NCBI GenBank assembly: GCA_963715745.1
Contig: OY970271.1
Span: 1,240,001 to 1,304,000, forward strand
Length of the DNA: 64,000 nt
From: CAWGJF01 sp963715745
GTDB lineage: Bacteria; Bacteroidota; Ignavibacteria; Ignavibacteriales; Ignavibacteriaceae
Direction of reading: 5' to 3'
Part shown: piece by piece, positions 7,957 through 17,308 of the stretch
Position numbering within the stretch: position 1 is the stretch's first letter
Layout: each line of letters opens with the position of its first letter
Made by a program: the position numbers and the translations under genes
The notes under the pieces: generated by a model
Database searches by the model: none
The model's input: the letters and a program-made list of their open reading frames with translations, nothing else
Told to the model about the DNA's origin: nothing

Positions 7957-9492
7957 TTATTTTTTTACAATTACCTCATAAAGATCCTGCCTTCTGTCAT
8001 ACCAGTTTAACGTACTTCCATTTGAACGATGCCTTTTTAGTAGTTCCAGATCAACATCATGAATTACAACAGTTTCAACGTTAGGTGTGCATTCAGCAGC
8101 AATTGCATCTCTTGAAAACATAAAATCTGAAGGCGTGAAAATACCTGATTGTGCATATTGGATATCCATATTTTCTACAAAGGGAAGGTTACCAACATTT
8201 CCCGCAATTACAGTAAACACTCCGTTTTCAATACAACGTGCTTCAGCACATTTTCTAACTCTCAAATAACCATATCTTTCGTCAGTACAGAATGGAACAA
8301 AAATCAGTTCCGCACCTTTTGAAACCGCAATCCTGCTCAACTCAGGAAATTCAACATCATAGCAAATCTGGATATTTATTTTGCCTGCATCAGTTTCGAA
8401 GACTTCAATTTTTTCACCTGGCTTAACCCCCCACCATCTTCTTTCATTAGGAGTAATGTGAATTTTATACTGCTTTTCTATTGTTCCGTCTCTTCTGAAT
8501 AAATATGCAATATTGTAAAGATCATCTCCCTCGAGCGTGAAATGTGAACCGCCGATAATATTCACATTATATTTAATTGCAAGATTTGAAAATAGTTCAA
8601 GATAACGCGGAGTAAATTCTGCAAGTTTCCTTACTGCAGTTCCCGGTCTTTCATTTGGCATAAAAGATAGAAGCTGGAGAGTAAAAATTTCCGGAAAGAG
8701 AACAAAGTCAGACCTGTATCCGGAAGCGACATCTGTAAAGTATTCACATTGTTGAGCAAGATCTTCAAAACTATCAAGCTCGCGCATCTGGTATTGAACT
8801 GCACAGATCCTGACTTTTTTTGAAGGTAATACTTTTTTCCCTTTCGGGGGTACATAATCAATATTTGACCATTCCAAAAGCGTTGCATTCCCGACCGATT
8901 CTTCATCACTCCGCATATAAGCGGGGATTATTCGTTTCAAAATAAATCCATTTGCAAGCTGTGCTGTTAACACAGGATCATACAATTCCTTTTCCATGAC
9001 TTTCTGAACATATTCCCGCGCAGTTAATTTCTTCTGATATTTTTTGTAATTAGGTATTCTCCCTCCAATTACAATATTTTTTAGATTCTTTTCTCTTGCC
9101 AGTTCTTTGCGGGCGCGGTAAAGCCTCCTTGAAAGTTTATAACCACGGTATTCCGGATGAACCATAATTTCTATCCCGTAAAGAGTTTCACCATCGGGGT
9201 CGTGATTTGTGATATAACCTGAATCACTCAGGTTTTTCCAGTTGTCTGCTTCATCATAAAGATCAAAATCAATAATGAGACTGCTTGATGAGGCAACTAT
9301 TTTTTTGTTTAGTTCAATACAAATCTGCCCTTCAGGAAAAATTTCAAGCTGACTTTCAAGGTGTTCCTTTGTCCAGGTTGGCATTCCGGGAAAACATAAT
9401 TCTTGTAATTTTACAAGATTCGGGTAATCTTCAATTTTTAATTGTCTTACTAATATTTTTTTCTCAAGAGTCTTCAGATCAATTTTTTTCAT
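7957..9492 (-). CDS. GNAT acetyltransferase / carbon-nitrogen hydrolase (nitrilase) fusion
   Basis: 511 residues in two domains. Residues 14-215 are a GNAT N-acetyltransferase with the acetyl-CoA loop HPEYRGYKLSRRLYRARKELA. Residues 225-505 are a nitrilase-superfamily amidohydrolase with the complete triad: Glu268 (LFPEIF), Lys343 (YKIHITPNE) and Cys377 (IQICYDVEFPE). This fusion is a recognised family, though substrate and the relation between the two activities are not established to my knowledge. The start ATG at 9492 is preceded by a 190-base AT-rich spacer. It is monocistronic. Confidence 0.9.
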   Translation of the reverse strand: MKKIDLKTLEKKILVRQLKIEDYPNLVKLQELCFPGMPTWTKEHLESQLEIFPEGQICIELNKKIVASSSSLIIDFDLYDEADNWKNLSDSGYITNHDPDGETLYGIEIMVHPEYRGYKLSRRLYRARKELAREKNLKNIVIGGRIPNYKKYQKKLTAREYVQKVMEKELYDPVLTAQLANGFILKRIIPAYMRSDEESVGNATLLEWSNIDYVPPKGKKVLPSKKVRICAVQYQMRELDSFEDLAQQCEYFTDVASGYRSDFVLFPEIFTLQLLSFMPNERPGTAVRKLAEFTPRYLELFSNLAIKYNVNIIGGSHFTLEGDDLYNIAYLFRRDGTIEKQYKIHITPNERRWWGVKPGEKIEVFETDAGKINIQICYDVEFPELSRIAVSKGAELIFVPFCTDERYGYLRVRKCAEARCIENGVFTVIAGNVGNLPFVENMDIQYAQSGIFTPSDFMFSRDAIAAECTPNVETVVIHDVDLELLKRHRSNGSTLNWYDRRQDLYEVIVKK

Positions 9493-9683
9493 AATAAATA
9501 TTTGCTATTAATAAACAATAGTTTTGATATATAATAGTAAAATTTATTTCATTCACAAAATCGTATAAATAACTGTTGAAAATTAAATCGCTTGATTGAA
9601 TTTCTTTTCTTCTTGAATTTTGTTCATATTTTGTAAATATATCTTTTGCTGATTTATGTTTATTTTATGAAGACGGAGGAATT

Positions 9684-9992
9684 ATGTTACGAATGATCTT
9701 GATAACAGAATTTATTTTAATGCTCTGCATATCCTGTTCAATGGTTGATGATTCTTATAAAAGCAGCGGAAAAATTACCGGGTTTGATATTAGGGAATGT
9801 TCCTGTTGTGGTGGATATTATATTGAGATCGAAAGGAACACATATAGATTTTATAATCTTCCTCAAAACAGCAATCTGAAATTAGATAATCCGGTTTTTC
9901 CGATTTATGTTAACCTGGATTGGCATCCTGATCCAAACGCCTGCCTGGGTGATGAAATTATTGTAACCAGGATTACGGAGCTAAGTCGATAA
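9684..9992 (+). CDS. Small cysteine-rich secreted/lipoprotein, first of a tandem pair
   Basis: 102 residues with a strong Shine-Dalgarno (GGAGG, 9675-9679) before the ATG. A hydrophobic leader ends in LCISCS, an imperfect lipobox. The mature protein has IRECSCCGGYYIEIE, then PVFPIYVNLDWHPDPNACLGDEIIV. The four cysteines (C-x-CC and a later C) and most of these stretches recur in the next gene, so this is a paralogue pair. I recognise no named domain. The Cys spacing suggests metal binding or disulfides, which is inference. Confidence 0.75.
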   Translation: MLRMILITEFILMLCISCSMVDDSYKSSGKITGFDIRECSCCGGYYIEIERNTYRFYNLPQNSNLKLDNPVFPIYVNLDWHPDPNACLGDEIIVTRITELSR

Positions 9993-10034
9993 TTCCGATA
10001 AATTATAAAAGATGAATGCCAATAATTTAATTTT

Positions 10035-10042
10035 TATCTTTG
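10035..10042 (+). promoter_or_regulatory. Possible -7 promoter element before the second Cys-rich lipoprotein
   Basis: TATCTTTG fits the Bacteroidota TAnnTTTG -7 element and lies 24 bases before the ATG at 10067. No convincing -33 TTG was found at the expected distance, so the pair could equally be one transcript. Confidence 0.3.
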
Positions 10043-10066
10043 GCTTTCATTTAATCAGAGGGAATA

Positions 10067-10375
10067 ATGTTAAAAACATTTTTATTTTTTATTGTTTTAA
10101 TGGTAGGTGTAATTTCTTGTTCAGCGCAGGATAGTTTAAAAAGCAACGGAGTTATTACCGGTTATGATTTAAGAGAGTGTGCATGCTGCGGAGGTTATTT
10201 CATTGAAATAGACAGTACAAAATACAGGTTTGATCAATTGCCCGATAGTACTGAGTTTGTTATTCCTAATAATCCTGAATTTCCTATAAATGTTACACTC
10301 GATTGGTATCCGGATTCATCAGCATGTTTGGGCGATGAAATTATAGTAACAGCAATTAAGGAAAAAGATAATTAA
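10067..10375 (+). CDS. Small cysteine-rich lipoprotein, second of a tandem pair
   Basis: 102 residues, the same length as its neighbour 74 bases upstream. The signal peptide ends VISC, a good lipobox. The mature part repeats the pattern: LRECACCGGYFIEID, PEFPINVTLDWYPDSSACLGDEIIV. Conservation is highest around CxCCGGY and ACLGDEIIV, while the leader and the middle differ, so the duplication is not recent. Function unknown; likely outer-membrane or periplasmic. Confidence 0.75.
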   Translation: MLKTFLFFIVLMVGVISCSAQDSLKSNGVITGYDLRECACCGGYFIEIDSTKYRFDQLPDSTEFVIPNNPEFPINVTLDWYPDSSACLGDEIIVTAIKEKDN

Positions 10376-10444
10376 TCTAATCTGCTTCCGGTTTTATTAA
10401 GCAATAATTTTTTAATCTAATGATTATTGTTTAGCGGAGAAAAA

Positions 10445-11137
10445 ATGTCAAAATCATATCAATGTAATGTTTGTGGAAAAACAAAAAACAAGGAAGAAGT
10501 AATTCCTTTTGGTGTAATTAGAAATGCAATTACCGATTTGATTCAGATGGATCATCCTGACATAAATGATTCGGCTTATATCTGTATAGAAGATTTGAAT
10601 ATTTACAGGAATAAATATATCCAGCAAATGCTTACTGAAGAAAAAGGTGAGCTTACTGATCTTGAAGAATCGGTAATCCGGAGTTTAAAAGATCACGATA
10701 TATTATCTAAAAATGTTGATTCTGAATATGAAGAAAAACTTTCGCGGGGTGATCGCATTTCAGATAAACTAGCTGCCTACGGTGGAAGCTGGAGATTTAT
10801 TATTTCATTTGCAGTTGTTTTGTTTGTATGGATTTTGATTAATTCGATTGTACTCCTCGCAAGACCTTTCGATCCGTATCCATTCATACTTTTAAATCTT
10901 GTTCTTTCATGTTTGGCTGCTATTCAGGCTCCGGTTATAATGATGAGTCAGAACAGGCAGGAAGCTAAAGACAGGGCACGTTCCGAACACGATTACCAGA
11001 TAAACTTAAAAGCCGAAGTTGAAATACGAACACTTCATCAAAAAATAGATCACCTTCTTACACACCAGTGGGAAAGACTTGTGCAGATTCAGCAAATTCA
11101 GCTTGAAATGATGCAGGAGTTGAAAACCAGGAAATGA
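10445..11137 (+). CDS. DUF1003 membrane protein
   Basis: 230 residues from the ATG at 10445, chosen because GCGGAG at 10433-10438 is a well-placed ribosome site. A TTG six codons earlier would overlap that site. The N-terminus has a small Cys pair (CNVCGKTK) resembling a rubredoxin-like knuckle. The DUF1003 core spans about 95-200, with two membrane segments (FIISFAVVLFVWILINSIVLL and PFILLNLVLSCLAAIQAPVIMM) followed by SQNRQEAKDRARSEHDYQIN. The end is a helical tail. Function of the family is not established. Confidence 0.85.
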   Translation: MSKSYQCNVCGKTKNKEEVIPFGVIRNAITDLIQMDHPDINDSAYICIEDLNIYRNKYIQQMLTEEKGELTDLEESVIRSLKDHDILSKNVDSEYEEKLSRGDRISDKLAAYGGSWRFIISFAVVLFVWILINSIVLLARPFDPYPFILLNLVLSCLAAIQAPVIMMSQNRQEAKDRARSEHDYQINLKAEVEIRTLHQKIDHLLTHQWERLVQIQQIQLEMMQELKTRK

Positions 11138-11267
11138 GCTATAATGATTTAATTTTATAAGAAAATTTATTATCCATAAAAAGTTTTAAAATAATTTCTT
11201 TATTTAATTGATACTTTAAAAAACTATTACCATTTTCCAATTGAAATAATTTTTGTTCTAACAAGAA

Positions 11268-11295
11268 CCCCCAAAATTTTATGGGGGATTTTTTT
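11268..11295 (+). terminator. Hairpin with T-tract immediately before dnaB
   Basis: CCCCC (11268-11272) pairs with GGGGG (11283-11287) around an AT loop that can extend the stem, followed by ATTTTTTT. It most likely terminates the DUF1003 transcript, but its T-tract ends only 8 bases before the dnaB ATG, so it could also affect dnaB expression. Confidence 0.6.
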
Positions 11296-11303
11296 CCTCT
11301 TAA

Positions 11304-12731
11304 ATGTCAAAAACAAGAAAACCAACAAACGGATTTGACCAGGTAATACCTGCTGATGTAAAGCCGCCTTCCGTTCCTGAGATTGAAGCAGCAGTTCTCG
11401 GTGCAATGATGATTGAAAAAGAAGCTGTGCCCAAAGCGCTTGAGCTTCTTTCTGCAGAAAGTTTTTATCTAAAAGCACACCAGCTTATTTATGATGCAAT
11501 GGTTTCACTCTTCGAATCCGGTGAACCGATTGATACAGTTACTATTTATGAAGAATTAAAAAAGCGAAACCAGCTTGATGAAGTTGGCGGGGCAGTCTAT
11601 CTCAGTAAGCTTTCACAAAACATTTCATCAGCTGCAAATATTGAATATCATTCCAAAATAATTGTAGAAAAACAGATATTGCGGGGTTTAATTACAGCTT
11701 CGCACGAAATTGCACGTACAGCTTATGAAGGCAGCAACGATGCCTTTGATATTCTTGATGACGCTGAAAGAAAAATATTTGAAATTACCGAAAGTCATCT
11801 TTCAAAATCATATCTTGGAATGGACAGGGCAGTTCGTGATGCAATGGAGTACATCGAAACCATCCACAGCAACACAACTCAAAAATTTGCCGTGCCAACA
11901 GGATTTTATGAACTCGATGAGATACTTGGCGGTTTTCAGAAATCAGATTTGATAATAATTGCTGCAAGACCTTCGATGGGAAAAACCGCACTTGCGCTTA
12001 CGCTTGCAAGAAATGCTGCGATAGAACACAAAGTGCCTGTTGGAATTTTCAGTCTTGAAATGGCAACGATGCAATTAATAATAAGAATGATTTGTGCTGA
12101 GGCAAGAATTAATGCTCATCTGGTTAGAACAGGAAAGCTTCCGCATTCGGAAGCACCAAAGCTTAGCCGAACAGTACATCGTTTAACAGAAGCTCCGATT
12201 TTTGTTGATGACACTCCTGCTCAAACTGTTCTTGAAATCCGTGCAAAAGCAAGAAGATTAAAATCTGAAAAAAATGTAGGTTTGATTATCATTGATTATC
12301 TTCAGCTTATGCAGGGACCGGCAAAAGCTGAAAGCCGTGAAAGGGAAATTTCCCATATTTCACGTTCATTAAAATCACTTGCAAAAGAATTGAACATTCC
12401 GGTAATTGCACTTGCACAGCTTAACCGTGCTGTTGAAACCCGCACCGATAAAAGACCGCAACTTTCGGACCTTCGTGAATCTGGTTCAATTGAACAGGAT
12501 GCTGATGTTGTGATGTTTCTTAACAGACCGGAATATTATGGAATTGAAAAAGATGAAAATGGCGATTCACTCGAGGGCGTTGCAGAAGTTATAATTGGTA
12601 AGCAGAGAAACGGTCCGACCGGATCAGTAAAGCTTTCCTTCATAAAAGAGTATGCGAGATTTGAAAATCTTGCTCATGCCCGCCAGATTGAAGAATATGC
12701 GTCCCTGCCTGAGGATGAAGATATTATTTAG
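11304..12731 (+). CDS. dnaB: Replicative DNA helicase
   Basis: 475 residues. The N-terminal primase-interacting domain begins PPSVPEIEAAVLGAMMIEKEA. The RecA-like helicase domain starts near 195 with TGFYELDEILGGFQKSDLIIIAARPSMGKTALAL (Walker A ARPSMGKT). It also has SLEMA, DYLQLMQGP (Walker B) and LRESGSIEQDADVVMFLNR. It unwinds DNA ahead of the fork as a hexamer. No intein is present: the Walker A and downstream motifs are uninterrupted. No clear Shine-Dalgarno precedes the ATG because a hairpin occupies that region; the nearest G-rich block is 15 bases away. Confidence 0.96.
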   Translation: MSKTRKPTNGFDQVIPADVKPPSVPEIEAAVLGAMMIEKEAVPKALELLSAESFYLKAHQLIYDAMVSLFESGEPIDTVTIYEELKKRNQLDEVGGAVYLSKLSQNISSAANIEYHSKIIVEKQILRGLITASHEIARTAYEGSNDAFDILDDAERKIFEITESHLSKSYLGMDRAVRDAMEYIETIHSNTTQKFAVPTGFYELDEILGGFQKSDLIIIAARPSMGKTALALTLARNAAIEHKVPVGIFSLEMATMQLIIRMICAEARINAHLVRTGKLPHSEAPKLSRTVHRLTEAPIFVDDTPAQTVLEIRAKARRLKSEKNVGLIIIDYLQLMQGPAKAESREREISHISRSLKSLAKELNIPVIALAQLNRAVETRTDKRPQLSDLRESGSIEQDADVVMFLNRPEYYGIEKDENGDSLEGVAEVIIGKQRNGPTGSVKLSFIKEYARFENLAHARQIEEYASLPEDEDII

Positions 12732-12745
12732 ATGGAAGATGTTAA

Positions 12746-13639
12746 ATGTTTGATGTAAAAGTTACCCTGAATTCAGTTCAGGTTCTTTTTATTTTTTCCC
12801 TTCTATTTTGTTTTTCCTGCAATGCACAAACCGGTAAACAGGATTATTCGGATCAGGATAAAAAAATCTTCAAAGAAAAAATTCAACTTGCTGAGATAAA
12901 TGACTTATTCAACAAGCCAATTAACGAAGTTATTGTTGAAATCGGGGAAAGTTTTATTGGTACAGATTATAAGGGATTTGTTCTTGAAGAGGACGGTGAA
13001 GAACATCTTGTAGTGAATTTAAGGGAGTTTGACTGCACAACTTATCTAGAAAATGTTCTTGTAATTTCCCGCTGCATAGAAATGAAGAAAACAACTTTTG
13101 AAGATTTTCTTAATGAATTAAAAACTATTCGCTACAGGGAGGGAATTATAGATAAATATCCTTCACGGCTTCATTATTTTACCGATTGGATTTATGATAA
13201 CGAAAAGAAAGATATTGTTACAGATATAACTAAGCAGTTAGGTGGAGATCGTTTAGAGCTAAATCTAAGTTTTATGTCAAATCATCCTGAAAGTTATAAG
13301 CACTTGAAATCGAATCCTGATTTCATTCCGATAATTGAAAAACAGGAAAAAGAAATAAGCAGTCGTGAATATTATTTTATTCCTAAATCAAGAATTGAAA
13401 AGATCGAATCAAAAATTGAAAGCGGTGATTTGATTGCTTTCACTTCAAACATAAAAGGACTTGATGTAAACCACGTTGGAATTGCTTTAAGAATGGAAGA
13501 TAATCAAATACATATTCTTCACGCACCAGAACCGGGAACAAAAGTACAAATAACTCCACTTGCACTTCCTGAATACATTTCAAAAATAAAACACGATACG
13601 GGTATAATTGTTTTTAAAGCGGTTGAACCGTTGGATTAA
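12746..13639 (+). CDS. DUF1460 (N-acetylmuramoyl-L-alanine amidase-like) lipoprotein
   Basis: 297 residues. Signal sequence with hydrophobic stretch and FSC lipobox (LLFCFSCNAQTG). The body matches the DUF1460 family of NlpC/P60-like cell-wall hydrolases: the nucleophile Cys in FDCTTYLENVLV, and a His in VNHVGIALR, the usual Cys-His pair. It probably cleaves peptidoglycan stem peptides or muropeptides. It starts 14 bases after dnaB and its stop overlaps the stop of the convergent nfo gene by 4 bases. Confidence 0.85.
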   Translation: MFDVKVTLNSVQVLFIFSLLFCFSCNAQTGKQDYSDQDKKIFKEKIQLAEINDLFNKPINEVIVEIGESFIGTDYKGFVLEEDGEEHLVVNLREFDCTTYLENVLVISRCIEMKKTTFEDFLNELKTIRYREGIIDKYPSRLHYFTDWIYDNEKKDIVTDITKQLGGDRLELNLSFMSNHPESYKHLKSNPDFIPIIEKQEKEISSREYYFIPKSRIEKIESKIESGDLIAFTSNIKGLDVNHVGIALRMEDNQIHILHAPEPGTKVQITPLALPEYISKIKHDTGIIVFKAVEPLD

Positions 13640-14493
13640 TTTTTAATCAAACTTCTCAAAACTTTCAGATTTACTAAATCTTCTTTCTGATCTTTTCCTT
13701 TTGGTGTTTCCAGAATTTTTGGAACACTCTCAAGCTTTTTATCATTCATAATATTTGCAAATCCCTCTTTACCAATAAATCCTTTGCCGATATGCTCGTG
13801 CCTGTCAACTCTGCTGCCAAGTTCTTTTTTACTGTCGTTTGCGTGAATACATTTCAATCTGTTTAAACCAATTATTTCATCAAAATCTTTCATTACTTTT
13901 TTGTAGCTGGAACGATTTTTAATATCGTATCCGGCAGCGAAGATATGTGCTGTGTCAATACAAACCGACATCCGTTTTTTATCTTCAACAAGTTCAATAA
14001 TTTTTGCAAGTTGTTCAAAACGGTATCCGAGTGTAGTTCCCTGTCCGGCGGTTGCTTCTACCATGCTGCTTACTTTGAAGTTATTAGTTTTGTCGTGAAC
14101 CAGGTTTATTGATTCTGCAATCAACTTTATTCCATAATCTTCACCATTGCCCAAATGTGCGCCGGGATGAAAATTCAAATATTTTATTCCCAGCAAATGG
14201 CATCTTTCAATTTCATCATAAAAAGCTTCTCGGGATTTTTTAAGAATTGATTTGTCTTTTGCACAAAGATTTATAAGATAAGAATCGTGAGAAACAACAA
14301 ACTTTAATTTTGATTTTTTCAGTTTTGTTTTAAAGGCATCTATTTCTTTTTCGGCAAGCGGTTTTTGAAACCAGCGGTTGTTGTTTTTAGTGAAGATTTG
14401 CATTGCTGTAAAGCCAAGTTTATCAGCCAAATCAATTGCTTTATCAACTCCTCCTGAAATGGAGTTATGTGCGCCAAGAAGTTGTTCATTCAT
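13636..14493 (-). CDS. nfo: Deoxyribonuclease IV (AP endonuclease)
   Basis: 285 residues, standard length. This zinc-dependent TIM-barrel enzyme cuts at abasic sites. It opens LLGAHNSISGGVDKAID, with metal-binding residues in NFHPGAHLG, SSMVEATAGQG, CIDTAHIFAAGYD, HANDSKKELGSRVDRHEHIGKG and KILETPKG. It overlaps the upstream reductase gene by 4 bases (ATGA), so the two are co-translated on the minus strand, although their functions look unrelated. Confidence 0.95.
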   Translation of the reverse strand: MNEQLLGAHNSISGGVDKAIDLADKLGFTAMQIFTKNNNRWFQKPLAEKEIDAFKTKLKKSKLKFVVSHDSYLINLCAKDKSILKKSREAFYDEIERCHLLGIKYLNFHPGAHLGNGEDYGIKLIAESINLVHDKTNNFKVSSMVEATAGQGTTLGYRFEQLAKIIELVEDKKRMSVCIDTAHIFAAGYDIKNRSSYKKVMKDFDEIIGLNRLKCIHANDSKKELGSRVDRHEHIGKGFIGKEGFANIMNDKKLESVPKILETPKGKDQKEDLVNLKVLRSLIKN

Positions 14494-15383
14494 TCAAGGT
14501 ATCCCTGCAACATATTGTGAATTGATTCTTCTATCGATTTTTGTTTTATTCCAAGCGAGCTAAGTTTATCTGTATTCAAAGAAACATCTTCAACTTGAGG
14601 TAAATCAGGCATATCTTTCATAGATGATTTAATAAGAAGGGATTTATCAAATTCAGCAATGTCGCATAGAATTTCTCCAAGCTCATATCTGGAAACTCTT
14701 TCATTACCGCCAAGATTGACTGTGCCGGTCGCTTCTTCTTTGTCAATTAATTCAGTTATTATTCTTGCAGTTTCAATTAAGGAAATTGGTGTTCGGAATT
14801 GATCGGTAAAAAGCTTTACAGGCATCTTTGAAAAAAGTGAAATAAACATTTGCTGAAAATGGCAGGTAGTATGATTTAATCCTATTCCATAAAGTAAAGC
14901 GGTTCTTAATATCAAATGATTTTCTGCCAGCTCTCTTACTTTTAATTCTCCCATCAACTTGGTTTCAGCATAAAGTGAAGCCGGAATTAATTTTGAATCT
15001 TCATTCAGCATTGAACCTCGATAGCCAGCATAAACAAGATCTGTTGAAATGTAAATTAATTTAGCACCGGTTTCAGAACAAAGTTTTGCAATGTTTGCTG
15101 TTGCATTTACATTTGTAATGAAATAATCTTTTGAGGTTTTACCAGTCGGGATTACCGGATTTGTTAATGCTGCTGAATGAATAACAAATTCAGGTTGGAA
15201 TTCTTTAAATACTTTTTCAACTTCGATTTGATTCCTGATATCTGTTTTAGCCGAATTAAAATCCTGGCAATTACCCTGATTGTTGTTGTATAGAGTTAGA
15301 GTATCAAATACTTCATAAGTCCTTAGATTTATATATTGTCCAAGTAAACCACTGCCGCCGGTTATAAGTAATTTTTTAAGCAA
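14490..15383 (-). CDS. RmlD-like dTDP-4-dehydrorhamnose reductase family protein (SDR)
   Basis: 297 residues from a TTG start. Extended short-chain dehydrogenase with nucleotide loop ITGGSGLLGQYI near the N-terminus, ISTDLVYAG and the catalytic Tyr-Lys in YAETKLMGE. This is typical of RmlD, which reduces dTDP-4-keto-L-rhamnose. Because rfbB lies 0.9 kb away on the other strand, a sugar-nucleotide role is plausible, but no RmlA or RmlC is seen in the window. A different SDR sugar reductase remains possible. Confidence 0.75.
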   Translation of the reverse strand: MLKKLLITGGSGLLGQYINLRTYEVFDTLTLYNNNQGNCQDFNSAKTDIRNQIEVEKVFKEFQPEFVIHSAALTNPVIPTGKTSKDYFITNVNATANIAKLCSETGAKLIYISTDLVYAGYRGSMLNEDSKLIPASLYAETKLMGELKVRELAENHLILRTALLYGIGLNHTTCHFQQMFISLFSKMPVKLFTDQFRTPISLIETARIITELIDKEEATGTVNLGGNERVSRYELGEILCDIAEFDKSLLIKSSMKDMPDLPQVEDVSLNTDKLSSLGIKQKSIEESIHNMLQGYLE

Positions 15384-15535
15384 TATCTTAGTCCTTTTTA
15401 TGTATCAATTTCTGACTTAATGAATGCTTTTAATATAAATAATTTGAATTATAATTTAAGGTAGTTTTTCTTCAATTACTTTTTTTGGAAATCCTTAGTG
15501 CCTTTGGTAAATTTATAAATTATTAAAGAAAAAAT

Positions 15536-16261
15536 ATGACTTCAAGACTTACGATATTTATCCTTTTAACAATAATTTCTACCTCATTTGGTCAGGATAA
15601 AAAATTTTTTGATGCACCTTTCGGCGGAGGAATTGGCTACGTTCCGGCATGGTATTTACCGAATTTAGGGGCAGTGAATACCGAGTTAAAAAATACAGGA
15701 ATGCCGGAATTTTCCACTTCCGGTTTTTATTCTTCAGGAATATCAGGATTTATTTACATAGGCTTTGTAAAATTTTTACGTGTTGGCGGAATGGGTTTTG
15801 GCGGAAGTGTAACAAAATCTCAGGATGTAAACGGATTAAGCAGGGAAATAGTTTATAATTTAAGCGGCGGAGGATTGACAGTTGAATATACACTTCCGTT
15901 TGTCAAGGAAGTTGGGATTTCAATTGGTGCAATGATTGGAAGAGGAAATGTTAAAATTGAACTTTACAGAAATTCAATTTCATATAACTGGAATGAAATC
16001 TGGAATGAATTTGACGGAGATTCAACTTCAAACTATAGCAGAGTTTTGAACAATGATTTCTGGTCATTTACCCCTACATTAAATATAGATTGGCCTATTT
16101 ACAGGTTTGTTGTTTTGAGAATCGGTGCCGGTTATCAATTATCTTTTGGAGATGACTGGACAGCAGACAATTATCAAAGCTTATCAAATGTTCCTTCTGA
16201 TTTAAACGGAAATTCGTTTTTTATCCAATCAGGTTTGTTTATAGGATTTTTCTCTTTCTGA
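15536..16261 (+). CDS. Hypothetical secreted, glycine-rich, possibly outer-membrane beta-barrel protein
   Basis: 241 residues. Cleavable signal peptide (MTSRLTIFILLTIISTSFGQ). The remainder is rich in Gly and aromatics with alternating hydrophobic strands (GGGIGYVPAWYLP, VGGMGFGGSVTKS, LRIGAGYQLSFGDDW) and ends in FFSF, consistent with a small barrel. No named family recognised. The rfbB start codon follows its stop by one base, so the two are probably co-transcribed. Confidence 0.65.
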   Translation: MTSRLTIFILLTIISTSFGQDKKFFDAPFGGGIGYVPAWYLPNLGAVNTELKNTGMPEFSTSGFYSSGISGFIYIGFVKFLRVGGMGFGGSVTKSQDVNGLSREIVYNLSGGGLTVEYTLPFVKEVGISIGAMIGRGNVKIELYRNSISYNWNEIWNEFDGDSTSNYSRVLNNDFWSFTPTLNIDWPIYRFVVLRIGAGYQLSFGDDWTADNYQSLSNVPSDLNGNSFFIQSGLFIGFFSF

Positions 16262-16262
16262 T

Positions 16263-17273
16263 ATGAAAAATATACTTGTTACCGGCGGTGCTGGTTTTAT
16301 TGGAAGCAATTTTATTAATTATCTTTTACAGGAAAATGATGATTATAAAATAGTAAATATTGATAAACTCACTTATGCTGGCAACCTGGAAAATCTTAAA
16401 ATATCTGAAGGAAACAAGAATTATACTTTTGTAAAGGGTGACATCTGCAACCATGAACTCATTAATTATATTTTTGCAAAAAATGGAATAAACTATGTTG
16501 TTAATTTTGCTGCAGAGTCTCACGTTGACAGAAGCATTTTAGGTTCAGAAGTTTTTTTCAGATCGAATGTTTTAGGTACAAATGTTTTGCTGGAGGCATC
16601 ACGCAAATTTGGAGTAGATAAATTTGTGCAGGTTTCCACAGATGAAGTTTACGGAAGTTTGGGTAGTGATGGTTTATTTACAGAACAAACTCAACTCCAT
16701 CCTAATAGTCCGTATTCAGCAAGTAAGGCTTCTGCTGATTTAATGGCTTTATCTTTTCATCACACGTTCGGACTTCCTGTGGTGATTACAAGATGTTCAA
16801 ATAACTACGGACCCTTTCAGTTCCCCGAAAAATTAATTCCACTTATGATTATTAATTCCATTCATAATAAAAAACTACCTGTGTACGGTGATGGAATGAA
16901 TGTACGGGACTGGATTTATGTTCTAGATCATAATAAAGCTGTACGTTTGGTGATGGAAAAAGGCGTGCCTGGCGAAATATATAATATCGGCTCAAGCAGT
17001 GAAATGAAGAACATAGAAATTATTAAATTAGTTCTGGCTTCTTTGAAAAAATCCGAGGAACTTATTGAATTTGTTAAAGACAGACCCGGACATGACATAA
17101 GGTATGCAATTGATTCTTCAAAAATAAGAAAAGAGCTTGGTTGGAAACCGGAGTTCAATTTTGAAGAAGCAATTTCAGAAACAATAAAATGGTATCTTGA
17201 AAATAGAGCATGGTGGGAGAGAATTATATCGGGAGATTATCTCGAATATTATAAATTACAATACAGAATCTAA
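16263..17273 (+). CDS. rfbB: dTDP-glucose 4,6-dehydratase
   Basis: 336 residues, normal length. Extended SDR: NAD loop VTGGAGFIGSNF, AESHVDRSI, VSTDEVYGS and catalytic YSASKAS, then RCSNNYGPFQFPEKLIPL and NVRDWIYVLDH. It converts dTDP-glucose to dTDP-4-keto-6-deoxyglucose for rhamnose or other 6-deoxysugars of surface glycans. Immediately downstream is an SLBB export protein, which ties it to polysaccharide production. Confidence 0.95.
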   Translation: MKNILVTGGAGFIGSNFINYLLQENDDYKIVNIDKLTYAGNLENLKISEGNKNYTFVKGDICNHELINYIFAKNGINYVVNFAAESHVDRSILGSEVFFRSNVLGTNVLLEASRKFGVDKFVQVSTDEVYGSLGSDGLFTEQTQLHPNSPYSASKASADLMALSFHHTFGLPVVITRCSNNYGPFQFPEKLIPLMIINSIHNKKLPVYGDGMNVRDWIYVLDHNKAVRLVMEKGVPGEIYNIGSSSEMKNIEIIKLVLASLKKSEELIEFVKDRPGHDIRYAIDSSKIRKELGWKPEFNFEEAISETIKWYLENRAWWERIISGDYLEYYKLQYRI

Positions 17274-17308
17274 AATCTTTTTTCTTCTTTAATTAGTCTC
17301 ATAGCAAA

